64,000 nt of DNA from positions 34,699,229 through 34,763,228 of the forward strand of contig CM049314.1 in assembly GCA_026874595.1 (NCBI GenBank), given 5' to 3'. A program made the position numbers and the translations under genes. The notes under the pieces are model-generated. The model had not been told where the DNA came from. It saw only the letters and a list, made by a program, of their open reading frames with translations, and did not search any database. The DNA is from Sipunculus nudus (taxonomy: Eukaryota > Annelida > Sipuncula > Golfingiida > Sipunculidae). Below are positions 47,295-61,329 of the stretch, one piece after another; the first letter of the stretch is position 1; the number at the start of each line of letters is the position of its first letter.

Positions 47295-48296
47295 TGTACC
47301 AACCTTACTAAACATGCAGGTCCTTATATGGTATCTTAATTACACTGTTTCAACCATATATCATAAAATGCTGATTATAATGTGTGTTCATATATGTATT
47401 TATCATGTCAATTTCAGGAATGATGGTGCCTGTGGTCATGCAAGATGATTAATATTCTCGAATTATTGATTATAGAACCCCTTTCATTCAATGCATCATT
47501 TACACGCCACATGTACACACCTAACTGGTCAATCTGGCGTCAGTCTGACCATTGAGAGGTATTTACCTATCCACATATACATTAAATGGCCATACTGGTT
47601 TAGTCACTCAGTGAGTAGCATACAGACAGAGTTTTAGCTCAACTAACAAGTCAGTTAATGGCCATATTAATGTAATGATGGTTGTGATGTGATATGAGTA
47701 CACGAGAAGTTTGCATATTGACTGAAACATTTTGCCTTAAAGCACTTGATTATTTGTATTAAATATTCGTCCCCTGAGTCACATGTTTGATTACATCTGG
47801 TATTACCCTGGAATGTGTCCCCGCAGGAATTACCCCTGTCATTTATAAACTGCTACAGATTTTGAATGAATAGCAGGTTCCTCGAGTAATCCCTTGACGG
47901 TGCTCAGCAGACACCCCATGTTTGTTATTGTTGTTTAATCTTCACCTACGCATGTATGTTTACCACTCCAATCCAACAGATAGGAATATGCAAACTAACT
48001 AAACATGGCTCTTTTTCAGCGTAAGGTATTATTTTCTAAGCTCTTGTGACCCTCAATGTCCAATGAATGCCTTGAATGCTCCAGGTGTAAGACAAATTAC
48101 TTAGGAATTTCTTGAAACCATATACTATAACAGCCTGGCCTGTGCAAGATCAAATTTCTTGAGATTTCTATTGGTCATTATTAACACACTGAATGGTACA
48201 TTTTATACAGTAAGTATTTAATTGCAGTCTCTCTAACACTGAGATGCTAATACTGTATTTGAATTGACTGATATTCTCAGACAATTAATCTGAAAT
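47295..48296. other. AT-rich sequence, no gene seen
   Basis: Nothing supported. Confidence 0.5.
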
Positions 48297-48299
48297 TCT

Positions 48300-48368
48300 A
48301 GGGACAGGACTGCTCATGGTCAAAGCATTTAACTTGGCAGCTAAGTGTCCCAAGTCCGAACCCCACTA
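48300..48368 (+). mobile_element. tRNA-like SINE-head fragment
   Basis: GGACTGCTCATGGTCAAAGC is A-box-like, and CAAGTCCGAACCCCA, about 35 bases later, is B-box-like. The rest of a SINE is not apparent. The changes from the B-box consensus (GGTTCGAATCC) argue against a live tRNA. Confidence 0.4.
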
Positions 48369-48370
48369 TT

Positions 48371-49876
48371 TACAATTACAATACACAAAACACCTATATA
48401 TCAGTTAACCTGGGCCTTGTATGATAGCTTATGACCAAGCGTATATATAGCGTAAATTTTAAACCTCTGACACCCATGCTTGTTGATTTGAATACACTGG
48501 GACACAAGCTCACATTTGTCTGCTAACACTAATTAAAAATCTGCAACCTTTAAAAAAATTTTGGTTGGAAGTTTAAATTTGAGGAAATCAAGTCATCTAT
48601 GAAATGCTTCAAAAACTGTACACTTCACAAATAGCTCTAAACCACAGGATTGCCTCTTATATTATCGAACCATAGGTTTAATAACAAACCATGCTTCAAA
48701 ACATGGAACAACAATTTCTCATCCAGAGATAGCAAACAAAACTAAATAACGTCTGAGCAGTTGATGCTGATCCATTTTTTTTAGTGTTTTTTTGTAGTAA
48801 TGAGACACTTTGGAACATTTACAACAGTATTTAACTGCACCTGCCTAACCCCCATACATCTCCTCCTATATCTGTACCCTACTTTGCATATACACAATCT
48901 CTTACCACAGACACATCATTAAGGCCTGTGGGGGCGTCATCATCACTCCCACACACACCAGGGAATACCAGTAGTTACTAAAGCTATCATCGCCTTGTAG
49001 ACAGAAATCTGTCATCCTGTGTCATAATTATTCCCAGATCCAAGGACATAAATAGCTACTGGAAGAACTTTTCATATAAATTAATAATTGGGCCTGTTTT
49101 GATGGATAGAAGTTATATCCATTTACACATGCAGCAAAGAAAATAAACAATTTATAGAAAATGTATGATAATTACCACTCTAACTCTCTTAGCTGTGATG
49201 AATCAAGAAGGAAATCCCCAATTATTTACTCTTCACACTCCTCTCCAAACGATTGTTCAGAAACAATCATAATCCATCAGAAACCTAGCTAATTTATAGA
49301 GTATGGTTAAGGTCCACCATATACTTATATGATAAAAAGGACAAGATATCCAACCATCCATACATTATTATTTGTATTTCCTATAACTTTATTGAAAAGT
49401 TGATCAATATTTAATACATTAAAACAATTTTTGTAGCAGCTCTGAACAAATTACTAATTACAAAGTATTCATTTATACATAACAGGTGAGCCTACTTGAG
49501 TCATGACATAAGACATATGAGAAAATGCTCTGCAAAGGTCATCCATCCTGTGACACTGATATTGTGGTAAACAGCAAATTATCTTAACATAAGGCTATGA
49601 GTGAAAAATTAGAACAAACAAATACATGCAAACAAAAGTGTAAATCCATCTCTGTGATAGCAAGTGATTTTCAATGCTCTATACAGGTTGGTTAATTATC
49701 ATTCAGTAACCCGTGAAAAACATGCTTGTATTCATGCAGTCAGAAATTCAACAAATATACCAAGGAATTTACCAATATGCTGAGTTACAATGGAATTGTT
49801 CTCCCACATGGTAGGTGTTGTTTGAAAGTGCAAAACATCTCTCTCAATTGGTCTGGTTTATTTAAAGTGACAGCAT
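48371..49876. other. AT-rich sequence, no gene seen
   Basis: Nothing supported. Confidence 0.5.
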
Positions 49877-49922
49877 ACCTGTAGGTCATGAGGCACTGTC
49901 ATATATGACGAAAATATTTGTA
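49877..49922 (+). mobile_element. Diverged 5'-end-like fragment of the Helitron-like family
   Basis: ACCTGTAGGTCATGAGGCAC then TGTCATATATGACGAAAATA resembles the start of element 2 (ACCTATGGGTCACGAGGCTC then AGCTGTTATATATGATAAAA). No 3' terminus follows nearby. Confidence 0.4.
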
Positions 49923-50590
49923 CCATCAAGTCTTACAGTGTGGTTCTCATTATTACTGAGCATGGCACTCTGACATTTTGATAGACTATTATGTCAGAGA
50001 GGCCAAATGGTGCAAAGGTTTTGAGTAATATGACATGAAAGGGCACCCAGCCTACCACTGTAAAATGACCAAAGGCTGCCTGACATGTGTCCCCAATGGA
50101 GAGATGTCAGTAAGTAGAGGTTTTACTTTAGGAGAGTGAGAACTGATCTTAACATCTACTTCCAATGAATAAATCAGCAATTAATTAAATCCAAATCCAT
50201 GAATGGACCAGTCTTATCATTATAATGGTCTATAAACTGGTCACTGTTATATAAAGATATATGGCTGAAGATTATTTGATAATGAAAGCCTTGGAAAATG
50301 GTTAAACACATTCAATCTGGTTAACTGATATAATTATTAACACTCTTGTGCTGTTATGTTATATGTGTATTTAACATTAAGACTGACCAAATCCTTCTTT
50401 GATCTGCATGTGCACATATAAATCACAAATAGATATTTCACTTCTTCAATAACTTAATTTTTCTCATGTAAGTCATATTATATGGTACATCGATATTTCA
50501 ATTTAAGTAAATCCCATGTTAAACAATGCTGGGTATACTTACTAAGGTATTCATAAAGAAGCAAGATTACCATGCAGATCTTAAAGTCAG
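49923..50590. other. AT-rich sequence, no gene seen
   Basis: A GTAGAGGTTTTACTTTA motif near 50115 may be a pogo-like TIR relic. Nothing firmer. Confidence 0.4.
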
Positions 50591-50890
50591 TCATTTACTT
50601 GTATCCATAGCAACATGCACAACTTTCCTGACACACAATATCCTTTGTGAGCTATAATTAGCAACATAATTATGTGTAATTAAGGTAGGTCTACCTGTTT
50701 TATGATTTTTACTAGTAATAGGGAGTCCTTGTAGCTCATTTTTTATTAAACGCAGAATATCAGGAAGAAGAGTACCATCTCGTTGTTGCAGCCAAAGTTG
50801 GTTCACTGCTTGTTTAATATTACATCACCATCTGCACAACATGCAAAGTTGCCGTTAAAACTTCCTCCGCACCAGCAGTATGGCCACACC
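50591..50890 (-). other. Coding-like minus-strand segment, unrecognised
   Basis: A 71-codon frame (50806-50591) includes QLWLQQRDGTLLPDILRLIK, LPITSKNHKTGRPTLITHNY and RILCVRKVVHVAMD. Just upstream in a different frame is a cysteine-rich stretch (CGGSFNGNFACCADGDVILN) ending in a stop. The frame change between two protein-like stretches suggests a frameshifted remnant or two unrelated chance frames. I do not recognise either. GC content is higher than the flanks. Confidence 0.25.
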
Positions 50891-51239
50891 TAATTGTCCT
50901 CTGCTGTTTTAAGGTTTAAAGTATATGTCTGTCTGTCTTGGATTTAGAAAATTGTAAACATACACATAATATATATATATCTAATTATAATATATATTTT
51001 ATAATATAACTGTGTGTGCTCTTAAGCTGCTGTTGCGGAAGTGAGAATTAATTCTCCAGTGTTTGGCTCCAAAACATATCAGGAAGCTGCACATAGTTTC
51101 CCGTGAAATATTGAAAGAATGTAACATTTTTGTTACAATGTTTCAGTGTAACACAGACAAAGAATAATTTACAAACTGGAATTTATTATCCATACCAATC
51201 CTTCTGAGAGCCATCAATAACTGAACTCACTTTCATACA
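50891..51239. other. AT-rich sequence, no gene seen
   Basis: A short TA tract near 50972. Nothing supported. Confidence 0.5.
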
Positions 51240-51654
51240 TACTGTGATTGTCTTTATGTTTGTGAGGGTTTCAAATCTGTGATGTTTGCGAAAGGGAAAT
51301 TGTTATGAACATTAAACCTTAATGAATAAGTGGCCCCATCCTCAAGGGCAAGCAAATGATTAAGTTTATAGATTGATCTTTTATGTTAATGTTAATATAA
51401 GATAGGTATTATAAATGATCAGATCTTTAAAAGCATCAATGAACAATGACCACTGATTTCTACTCCCCATCCCTGTCCATATTTACATTTTGCACACATA
51501 TTTCTTTGTATAACCAATTAACAAAATGAGGCATATATATACTCTGTGTAGGTTGTTGTATGATGAGATTGTGAACATTGAACCCACACAAAACAGTGGA
51601 CAGATGAAAATTTCAAAATATTAACCTCACAGATATGAAGCCCTAACCAGAGTA
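51240..51654. mobile_element. 411-bp MITE, CpG-decayed copy of the 46867 element
   Basis: The element runs 51242-51652 with TA on both sides. The left end CTGTGATTGTCTTTATGTTT and right end (reverse complement CTCTGGTTAGGGCTTCATAT) align with 46867-47292 end to end, in the same orientation. Most CpG sites have become TG or CA (for example TTCGCGAGGG is TTTGTGAGGG here). Confidence 0.8.
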
Positions 51655-54640
51655 CTTCTGGACAGGTCCTCACAACTTGATGTGGGACGTACAAGATTTC
51701 CAAGCACCAAATTCAAACACAGCTTGGTTTATAATTGGATAAACTGGATCCATACACTGTTGTAGTTTCTGATAGATGGCACTGAGATGGCCCGATTACA
51801 ATATCATGTACAGTTTTTCAAATATGGAAAGTGACTGCCCACACCCCCCTTAGGACACACTTGGCATTATCCCTGACATTTTTAAGATCAAAGACCTCAT
51901 TTCTGTGGTGTGGTCACTAGGGTGTTACCTGACAGCAGTGGAGTGGTACCATTGTGAATTATAATATATTGGAAGATCCTTGCCAGAGTCATCAATATAA
52001 GCATATTTAATCTTTTCAATAACTAAATTGATTCTAATATCATCAGTTATCTATAATCATATATATATCAGCCCCTTGAATCCACTGAAATATACAATAT
52101 AACAATATCCAATCCAAGCATGAACATTAGATAAAAATTTGCAGAAGCATGCATTCCTAAGGACAATGGTGAGAATTCAAGACCCCTTGACGAACCAATG
52201 AATTTAGTCTTGTCATGTTAAGAACTTCCAGCCACACTTTCGGATCATGAATTTATAGTGTTACTCAGAAAGCATTAAATCTCAGGTTTGATCATTTAAA
52301 AATTTGATTAATATTTGTTCAGTTTAGCTCTAGCAACTTCCCTTGTGAATAAATAAACATACAACTCCAATGTTCTCGCTATTTTAGCCTTGTTAAAATG
52401 ACAAACTCCCAGGAGAAAAAAAAATACAAAATGATTTACTGGTTTAAAAATGTAAAGTGGTCAAGAAAGGGCTGGAACTTCAATACTTTATATAAATTAT
52501 ACAGTGAGTTTTACAACTGACACTAGTAACAAGCAAAAAGACTAGTATCAAATGAAGTATCCTAAGTTACAGCCATAATTCACCTATAAATTATTAAGTC
52601 TTTCAGGTAGGCATAGCCCATTGACTGTCTGAGTCCTCTATTTAGTTCATAAAGACTAATTTCACAGTCAATTTGATATAACGGCCACAGTGGTTGGTTT
52701 GGTACATTATCCAAAGCTTTGAGTACTACAATGGCCTGGTGACTGAACTCTTTCATGTGTTGTATTAGTTTGTGATGGAATCATTAATTTCTCATCAATT
52801 CCTGAAATGGAACATAAAAAATCCCATCAGTACCCAAAAACCTGATGACTCAGCATAAAAATACACACGCTGGTACCCACACAGCTTGTCCTGACCAGCC
52901 AAGGCCAGACATGAGGTCAAACATAGAGCTGTTACATACATTAATGATGCAGGGGTGAAACTTTTCTGTGAAAGCTCACCAGCACTGCTTAAATCTCCCT
53001 TCACATTAAATTTTCCTTAAAGGTTCAATAAATCCCTTATAGTTTTAGAGCTGTTACATCCATTTATAATGCAGGCACTATTGATAATAGGGATGACATT
53101 TTTCTGTGAAAACTGACTGTTATTGCTTTTGTCTACCTCCACATTAAATTTCCATTCACAGCATTTCCTTCAGAAAGATCACTGTCCTACTAAAACCAGT
53201 TTTTTTTAGTCAGATAAAGGGATTTTATATGTTTAGAAATAGGTTTAAAGGGACCAGGAGAAAAAGATCCCAACCTTCTGTCATATAAATAATGAATCAA
53301 AATGTTTTCAATTAACGTTCTTGGAAACATTGCCTTGTAATCGAATTTACAAAACAATTTTAATGATTTCTAAAATGTTTTGTGTTCACTATGTGTCAGG
53401 TTAATAGCTCCACCAGGTGCAAAACTAAAACATGAATCTGCAGCTTAATTCTCATGCATACACTAAGTGAATAAAAACATTTTGGAACTTTTGCCAAAAG
53501 GTTTAGTTTGTGCTTTATTTCAGGTTATATTAGTTTAGCAGACCACACTAAAGTATAAACCTGTACTGCTTCAGTTGCATTCAGTTTTCCAATGTGAATG
53601 CTCAAAACATTTTGTTACTGTTTCCATATTTTGCCTTTCATGTTTTGCCTTTCAAGTTACACATAACAGACTGAAATGTGAATCTTAACTACGTTTCATG
53701 TATAAATGACAGTCACTAACAGAGTTATAATCAGCAAACTGTATGTAAATATTTAGTCCTATGTGAATGCTCAAAACATATTGCAACCTCTTCCATATTG
53801 TTTTGCTTTTGCTGTGTGTATAAGAGCCCTCAGCTAGATTAACCATGAATCTGTTGCTCCTGATGCATACAAGTATATAAATTTTTTTCATGCTGCATCA
53901 TTTCGATATTTAATCTCACTTTCAGGCAGCCTGATAAAAAAAACACACAGAGGATCTCATCAGCTGGCCTGGTTCTGCAGGATTTTATTTTCATTTAAGA
54001 AAAGTGAATCTGAACGTGCCTGGGACTGCAATTAAAGATCTCAGCAACCAGAAATATTACTCATGACTTCAGCCAACACACAGCAAAGCAGATTTGCATG
54101 TTCAACAAAAACCAAGACATATTGCTTGCTACACACTGCAACTTAAGGAGATTTTATTCATTGTATCTGGGACTGGTTTCTGTTGACTGTTTAGGGCAAA
54201 ACATCTGTGGGGATTAGCACCCAATTTTCTGGTCGAGAAACTAATCTGTCACATGGGAAGTTGAGTGGCTCCACTAGCCTCCCTAGATTATCAGCTCTGT
54301 GTAATGAAAACTGCAGCATATCTACCATTACGTGTACAAAACAAATTACGACGGACATTTTCATTCTGGAGTTGGCTCTGCATACACAGGTGAAGATTAA
54401 TCTCACTTGGTAACTTGAGTTAACAGTTTTTATGCAAATCGAAGGAAAAACTGGCTATTGAAATAAATGAGCTGCCCATAAAATCTGCTTTCCTATCAGT
54501 TCTCCAGAAAAACATGCAGTCCAAGCAACATTACAGGCAAGCTACCAAACTGTGGTAATTATGGTAGCATATTAAGTTCATTAAAAATCTGTGTGTGAAC
54601 CTCATGGCCACACTACATTTCTAAATAATAGAAATGATTC
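51655..54640. other. AT-rich sequence, no gene seen
   Basis: Partly repeated phrases occur, such as ATGTGAATGCTCAAAACAT-TTG at about 53592 and 53760, and AGAGCTGTTACAT at 52926 and 53047, each with a diverged surrounding copy. These hint at old duplications of about 120-170 bp. No gene seen. Confidence 0.45.
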
Positions 54641-54905
54641 ACCACATGACCAGGCCACACATCTGAATACAAAAGGTGATATGCATTACATGGACAGGCC
54701 TCACAGCTCAATATAGAAGGTGATCTACATTTCATGGACAGGCTAAACAGCTCAGTATAGGAGGTGATGTAGATTTCATGGACGGGCCACACAGCTCAAT
54801 ACAGAAGGTGATGTACACTTCATGGACAGGCCAAACAGCTCAGTATAGGAGGTGATGTAGATTTCATGGACGGGCCACACAGCTCAATACAGAAGGTGAT
54901 GTACA

Positions 54906-57900
54906 CTTCATGGACAGGCCACACATTTTAATACAGAAGGTGATGAGCACTTCATGGACAGGCCACACAGCTCAATGCAGAAGGTGGTCTACCCTTCATG
55001 GACAGACCACTAAGTTCAATACAAAGATGATGTATGCTTCAGGGACAGGCCACACAGCTCTATACAGAAGGTGATGTACATTTCATGGACAGGCCACACA
55101 GCTCTATACAGAAGATGATGTGCACTTCATGGACAGGCCATACAGCTCAAAACAAAAGATGATTTGCACTTCAAGGATAGGTCACACAGCCTAATACAGA
55201 AAGTATTGTACACTTCATGGACAGGCCACACAACTCAATACAGAAGATGGTGTACACTTCATGGACAGACCATACATCTCTATACAGAAGTAGATGTGCA
55301 CTTCATGGACAGTCCACACAGCTCTATACAGAAGGTGGTGTGCACTTCATGGACAGTCCACACAGCTCAATACAGAAGGTGATGTACACTTCATGGACAG
55401 GCCACACAGCTCAATACAGAAGGAGATGTGCACTTCATGGACAGTCCACACAGCTCTATACAGAAGGTGGTGTGCACTTCATGGACAGTCCACACAGCTC
55501 AATACAGAAGGTGATGTACACTTCATGGACAGGCCACACAGCTCAATACAGAAGGAGATGTGCACTTCATGGACAGGCCACACAGCTCAATACAGAAGGT
55601 GATGTACACTTCATGGACAGGCCACACAGGTCAGTATAGAAGGTGATGTACACTTCATGGACAGGCCACACAGGTCAGTATAGAAGGTGATGTACACTTC
55701 ATGGACAGGCCACACAGCTCAATACAGAAGGTGATGTACACTTCATGGACAGGCCACACAGCTCTATACAGAAGGTGATGTACATTTCATGGACAGGCCA
55801 CACAGCTCTATACAGAAGGTGATGTACACTTCATGGACAGGCCACACAGGTCAGTATAGAAGGTGATGTACACTTCATGGACAGGCCACACAGGTCAGTA
55901 TAGAAGGTGATGTACACTTCATGGACAGGCCACACAGGTCAGTATAGAAGGTGATTTACACTTCATCGACGGGCCACACAGGTCAGTATAGAAGGTGATG
56001 TACACTTCATGGACAGGCCACACAGGTCAGTATAGAAGGTGATGTACACTTCATCGACGGGCCACACAGGTCAGTATAGAAGGTGATGTACACTTCATGG
56101 ACGGGCCACACAGGTCAGTATAGAAGGTGATGTACACTTCATGGACAGGCCACACAGGTCAGTATAGAAGGTGATGTACACTTCATGGACAGGCCACACA
56201 GGTCAGTATAGAAGGTGATTTACACTTCATCGACGGGCCACACAGGTCAGTATAGAAGGTGATGTGCACTTCATGGACAGGCCACACAGGTCAGTACAGA
56301 AGGTGATGTGCACTTCATGGACAGGCCACACAGGTCAGTATAGAAGGTGATGTACACTTCATGGACAGGCCACACAGCTCTATACAGAAGGTGATGTACA
56401 CTTCATGGACAGGCCACACAGCTCTATACAGAAGATGTGCACTTCATGGACAGGCCACACAGGTCAGTACAGAAGGTGATGTACACTTCACGGACAGGCC
56501 ACACAGCTCTATACAGAAGGTGATGTACACTTCATGGACAGGCCACACAGCTCTATACAGAAGGTGATGTACACTTCATGGACAGGCCACACAGGTCAGT
56601 ATAGAAGGTGATGTACACTTCATGGACAGGCCACACAGGTCAGTATAGAAGGTGATGTACACTTCATGGACAGGCCACACAGGTCAGTAAAGAAGGTGAT
56701 TTACACTTCATCGACGGGCCACACAGGTCAGTATAGAAGGTGATGTACACTTCATGGACAGGCCACACAGCTCTATACAGAAGGTGATGTACACTTCATG
56801 GACAGGCCACACAGGTCAGTATAGAAGGTGATGTACACTTCATGGACAGGCCACACAGGTCAGTATAGAAGGTGATTTACACTTCATCGACGGCCACACA
56901 GGTCAGTATAGAAGGTGATGTACACTTCATGGACAGGCCACACAGCTCTATACAGAAGGTGATGTACACTTCATGGACAGGCCACACAGGTCAGTATAGA
57001 AGGTGATGTACACTTCATGGACAGGCCACACAGCTCTATACAGAAGGTGATGTACACTTCATGGACAGGCCACACAGCTCTATACAGAAGATGTGCACTT
57101 CATGGACAGGCCACACAGGTCAGTACAGAAGGTGATGTACACTTCATGGACAGGCCACACAGGTCAGTATAGAAGGTGATGTACACTTCATGGACAGGCC
57201 ACATAGCTCAATACAGAAGGTCTGCACTTCATGGACAGTCCACACATGTCAGTATAGAAGGTGATGTGCACTGAATGGACAGGCCACACATCTATATAGA
57301 AGGAGATGTACACCTCATGGACAGGCCACACATGTCAATACAGAAGACTGTGTACACTTCATGGACAGGTCACACAGCTCAATACAAAAGGTGATGTGCA
57401 CTTCATGGACAGGCCACACAGCTCAATACAGAAGGTGGTGTACACTTCATGGACAGGCCACACAGCTCTATACAGAAGGTGATGTGCACTTCATGGACAG
57501 GCCACACAGCTCTATACAGAAGGATGTGTGCACTTCATGGACAGGCCACACAGCTCTATACAGAAGGTGATGTACACTTCATGGACAGGGCACACACGTC
57601 AGTATAGAAGGTGATGTATACTTCATGGACAGTCCACACAGGTCAGTATAGAAGGTGATGTGCACTGAATGGACAGGCCACACATCTATATAGAAGATGA
57701 TGTACACCTCATGGACAGGCCACACATGTCAATACAGAAGACTGTGTACATTTCATGGACAGGCCACACAGCTCAATACAGAAGGTGATGTGCACATCAT
57801 GGACAGGCCACACGGCTCAATACAGAATGTCTGCACCTCATGGACAGGCCACACAGCTCAATACAGAAGGTGGTGTGCACTTCATGGACAGGCCGCACAG

Positions 57901-57923
57901 CTCAATACAGAAGGTGATGTGCA
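54906..57923. repeat. Higher-order block, copy 1 (~3,018 bp)
   Basis: Starts with the diagnostic ACACATTTTAATACAGAAGG monomer (ACATTTTAAT at 54923) and runs to 57923. The next copy begins there with the same diagnostic monomer. About 69 monomers. Confidence 0.9.
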
Positions 57924-60900
57924 CTTCATGGACAGGCCACACATTTTAATACAGAAGGTGATGAGCACTTCATGGACAGGCCACACAGCTCAATGCAGAA
58001 GGTGGTCTACCCTTCATGGACAGACCACTAAGTTCAATACAAAGATGATGTATGCTTCAGGGACAGGCCACACAGCTCTATACAGAAGGTGATGTACATT
58101 TCATGGACAGGCCACACAGCTCTATACAGAAGATGATGTGCACTTCATGGACAGGCCATACAGCTCAAAACAAAAGATGATTTGCACTTCAAGGATAGGT
58201 CACACAGCCTAATACAGAAAGTATTGTACACTTCATGGACAGGCCACACAACTCAATACAGAAGATGGTGTACACTTCATGGACAGACCATACATCTCTA
58301 TACAGAAGTAGATGTGCACTTCATGGACAGTCCACACAGCTCTATACAGAAGGTGGTGTGCACTTCATGGACAGTCCACACAGCTCAATACAGAAGGTGA
58401 TGTACACTTCATGGACAGGCCACACAGCTCAATACAGAAGGAGATGTGCACTTCATGGACAGTCCACACAGCTCTATACAGAAGGTGGTGTGCACTTCAT
58501 GGACAGTCCACACAGCTCAATACAGAAGGTGATGTACACTTCATGGACAGGCCACACAGCTCAATACAGAAGGTGATGTACACTTCATGGACAGGCCACA
58601 CAGCTCAATACAGAAGGAGATGTACACTTCATGGACAGGCCACACAGCTCTATACAGAAGGTGATGTACACTTCATGGACAGGCCACACAGGTCAGTATA
58701 GAAGGTGATGTACACTTCATGGACAGGCCACACAGGTCAGTATAGAAGGTGATGTACACTTCATGGACAGGCCACACAGCTCAATACAGAAGGTGATGTA
58801 CACTTCATGGACAGGCCACACAGCTCTATACAGAAGGTGATGTACATTTCATGGACAGGCCACACAGCTCTATACAGAAGGTGATGTACACTTCATGGAC
58901 AGGCCACACAGGTCAGTATAGAAGGTGATGTACACTTCATGGACAGGCCACACAGGTCAGTATAGAAGGTGATGTACACTTCATGGACAGGCCACACAGG
59001 TCAGTATAGAAGGTGATTTACACTTCATCGACGGGCCACACAGGTCAGTATAGAAGGTGATGTACACTTCATGGACAGGCCACACAGGTCAGTATAGAAG
59101 GTGATGTACACTTCATCGACGGGCCACACAGGTCAGTATAGAAGGTGATGTACACTTCATGGACGGGCCACACAGGTCAGTATAGAAGGTGATGTACACT
59201 TCATGGACAGGCCACACAGGTCAGTATAGAAGGTGATGTACACTTCATGGACAGGCCACACAGGTCAGTATAGAAGGTGATTTACACTTCATCGACGGGC
59301 CACACAGGTCAGTATAGAAGGTGATGTGCACTTCATGGACAGGCCACACAGGTCAGTACAGAAGGTGATGTGCACTTCATGGACAGGCCACACAGGTCAG
59401 TATAGAAGGTGATGTACACTTCATGGACAGGCCACACAGCTCTATACAGAAGGTGATGTACACTTCATGGACAGGCCGCACAGCTCTATACAGAAGATGT
59501 GCACTTCATGGACAGGCCACACAGGTCAGTACAGAAGGTGATGTACACTTCACGGACAGGCCACACAGCTCTATACAGAAGGTGATGTACACTTCATGGA
59601 CAGGCCACACAGCTCTATACAGAAGGTGATGTACACTTCATGGACAGGCCACACAGGTCAGTATAGAAGGTGATGTACACTTCATGGACAGGCCACACAG
59701 GTCAGTATAGAAGGTGATGTACACTTCATGGACAGGCCACACAGGTCAGTAAAGAAGGTGATTTACACTTCATCGACGGGCCACACAGGTCAGTATAGAA
59801 GGTGATGTACACTTCATGGACAGGCCACACAGCTCTATACAGAAGGTGATGTACACTTCATGGACAGGCCACACAGGTCAGTATAGAAGGTGATGTACAC
59901 TTCATGGACAGGCTACACAGGTCAGTATAGAAGGTGATTTACACTTCATCGACGGCCACACAGGTCAGTATAGAAGGTGATGTACACTTCATGGACAGGC
60001 CACACAGCTCTATACAGAAGGTGATGTACACTTCATGGACAGGCCACACAGGTCAGTATAGAAGGTGATGTACACTTCATGGACAGGCCACACAGCTCTA
60101 TACAGAAGGTGATGTACACTTCATGGACAGGCCACACAGCTCTATACAGAAGATGTGCACTTCATGGACAGGCCACACAGGTCAGTACAGAAGGTGATGT
60201 ACACTTCATGGACAGGCCACACAGGTCAGTATAGAAGGTGATGTACACTTCATGGACAGGCCACATAGCTCAATACAGAAGGTCTGCACTTCATGGACAG
60301 TCCACACATGTCAGTATAGAAGGTGATGTGCACTGAATGGACAGGCCACACATCTATATAGAAGGAGATGTACACCTCATGGACAGGCCACACATGTCAA
60401 TACAGAAGACTGTGTACACTTCATGGACAGGTCACACAGCTCAATACAAAAGGTGATGTGCACTTCATGGACAGGCCACACAGCTCAATACAGAAGGTGG
60501 TGTACACTTCATGGACAGGCCACACAGCTCTATACAGAAGGTGATGTGCACTTCATGGACAGGCCACACAGCTCTATACAGAAGGATGTGTGCACTTCAT
60601 GGACAGGCCACACAGCTCTATACAGAAGGTGATGTACACTTCATGGACAGGGCACACACGTCAGTATAGAAGGTGATGTATACTTCATGGACAGTCCACA
60701 CAGGTCAGTATAGAAGGTGATGTGCACTGAATGGACAGGCCACACATCTATATAGAAGATGATGTACACCTCATGGACAGGCCACACATGTCAATACAGA
60801 AGACTGTGTACATTTCATGGACAGGCCACACAGCTCAATACAGAATGTCTGCACTTCATGGACAGGCCACACAGCTCAATACAGAAGGTGGTGTGCACTT

Positions 60901-60941
60901 CATGGACAGGCCGCACAGCTCAATACAGAAGGTGATGTGCA
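57924..60941. repeat. Higher-order block, copy 2
   Basis: ACATTTTAAT recurs at 57941, exactly 3,018 bp after copy 1. Landmarks in the middle are offset by 3,062 (for example 56361/59423 and 57361/60423), so copy 2 gained one 44-bp monomer near 58.58 kb and lost one near 60.84 kb. Otherwise nearly identical. Confidence 0.9.
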
Positions 60942-61329
60942 CTTCATGGATAGGCCACACAGCCCAATACAGAAGGTGGTCTACACTTCATGGTCAGGCC
61001 ACACAGCTCAATACAGAAGGTGATTTGCACTTCATGGACAGGCCGCACAGCTCAATACAGAAGGTGATGTGCACTTCATAGACAGGCCACACATCTCTAT
61101 ACAGAAGGTGATGTGCACTTCATGGACAGGCCGCACAGCTCAATACAGAAGGTGATGTGCACTTCATGGATAGGCCACACAGCCCAATACAGAAGGTGGT
61201 CTACACTTCATGGTCAGGCCACACAGCTCAATACAGAAGGTGATTTGCACTTCATGGACAGGCCGCACAGCTCAATACAGAAGGTGATGTGCACTTCATA
61301 GACAGGCCACACATCTCTATACAGAAGGT

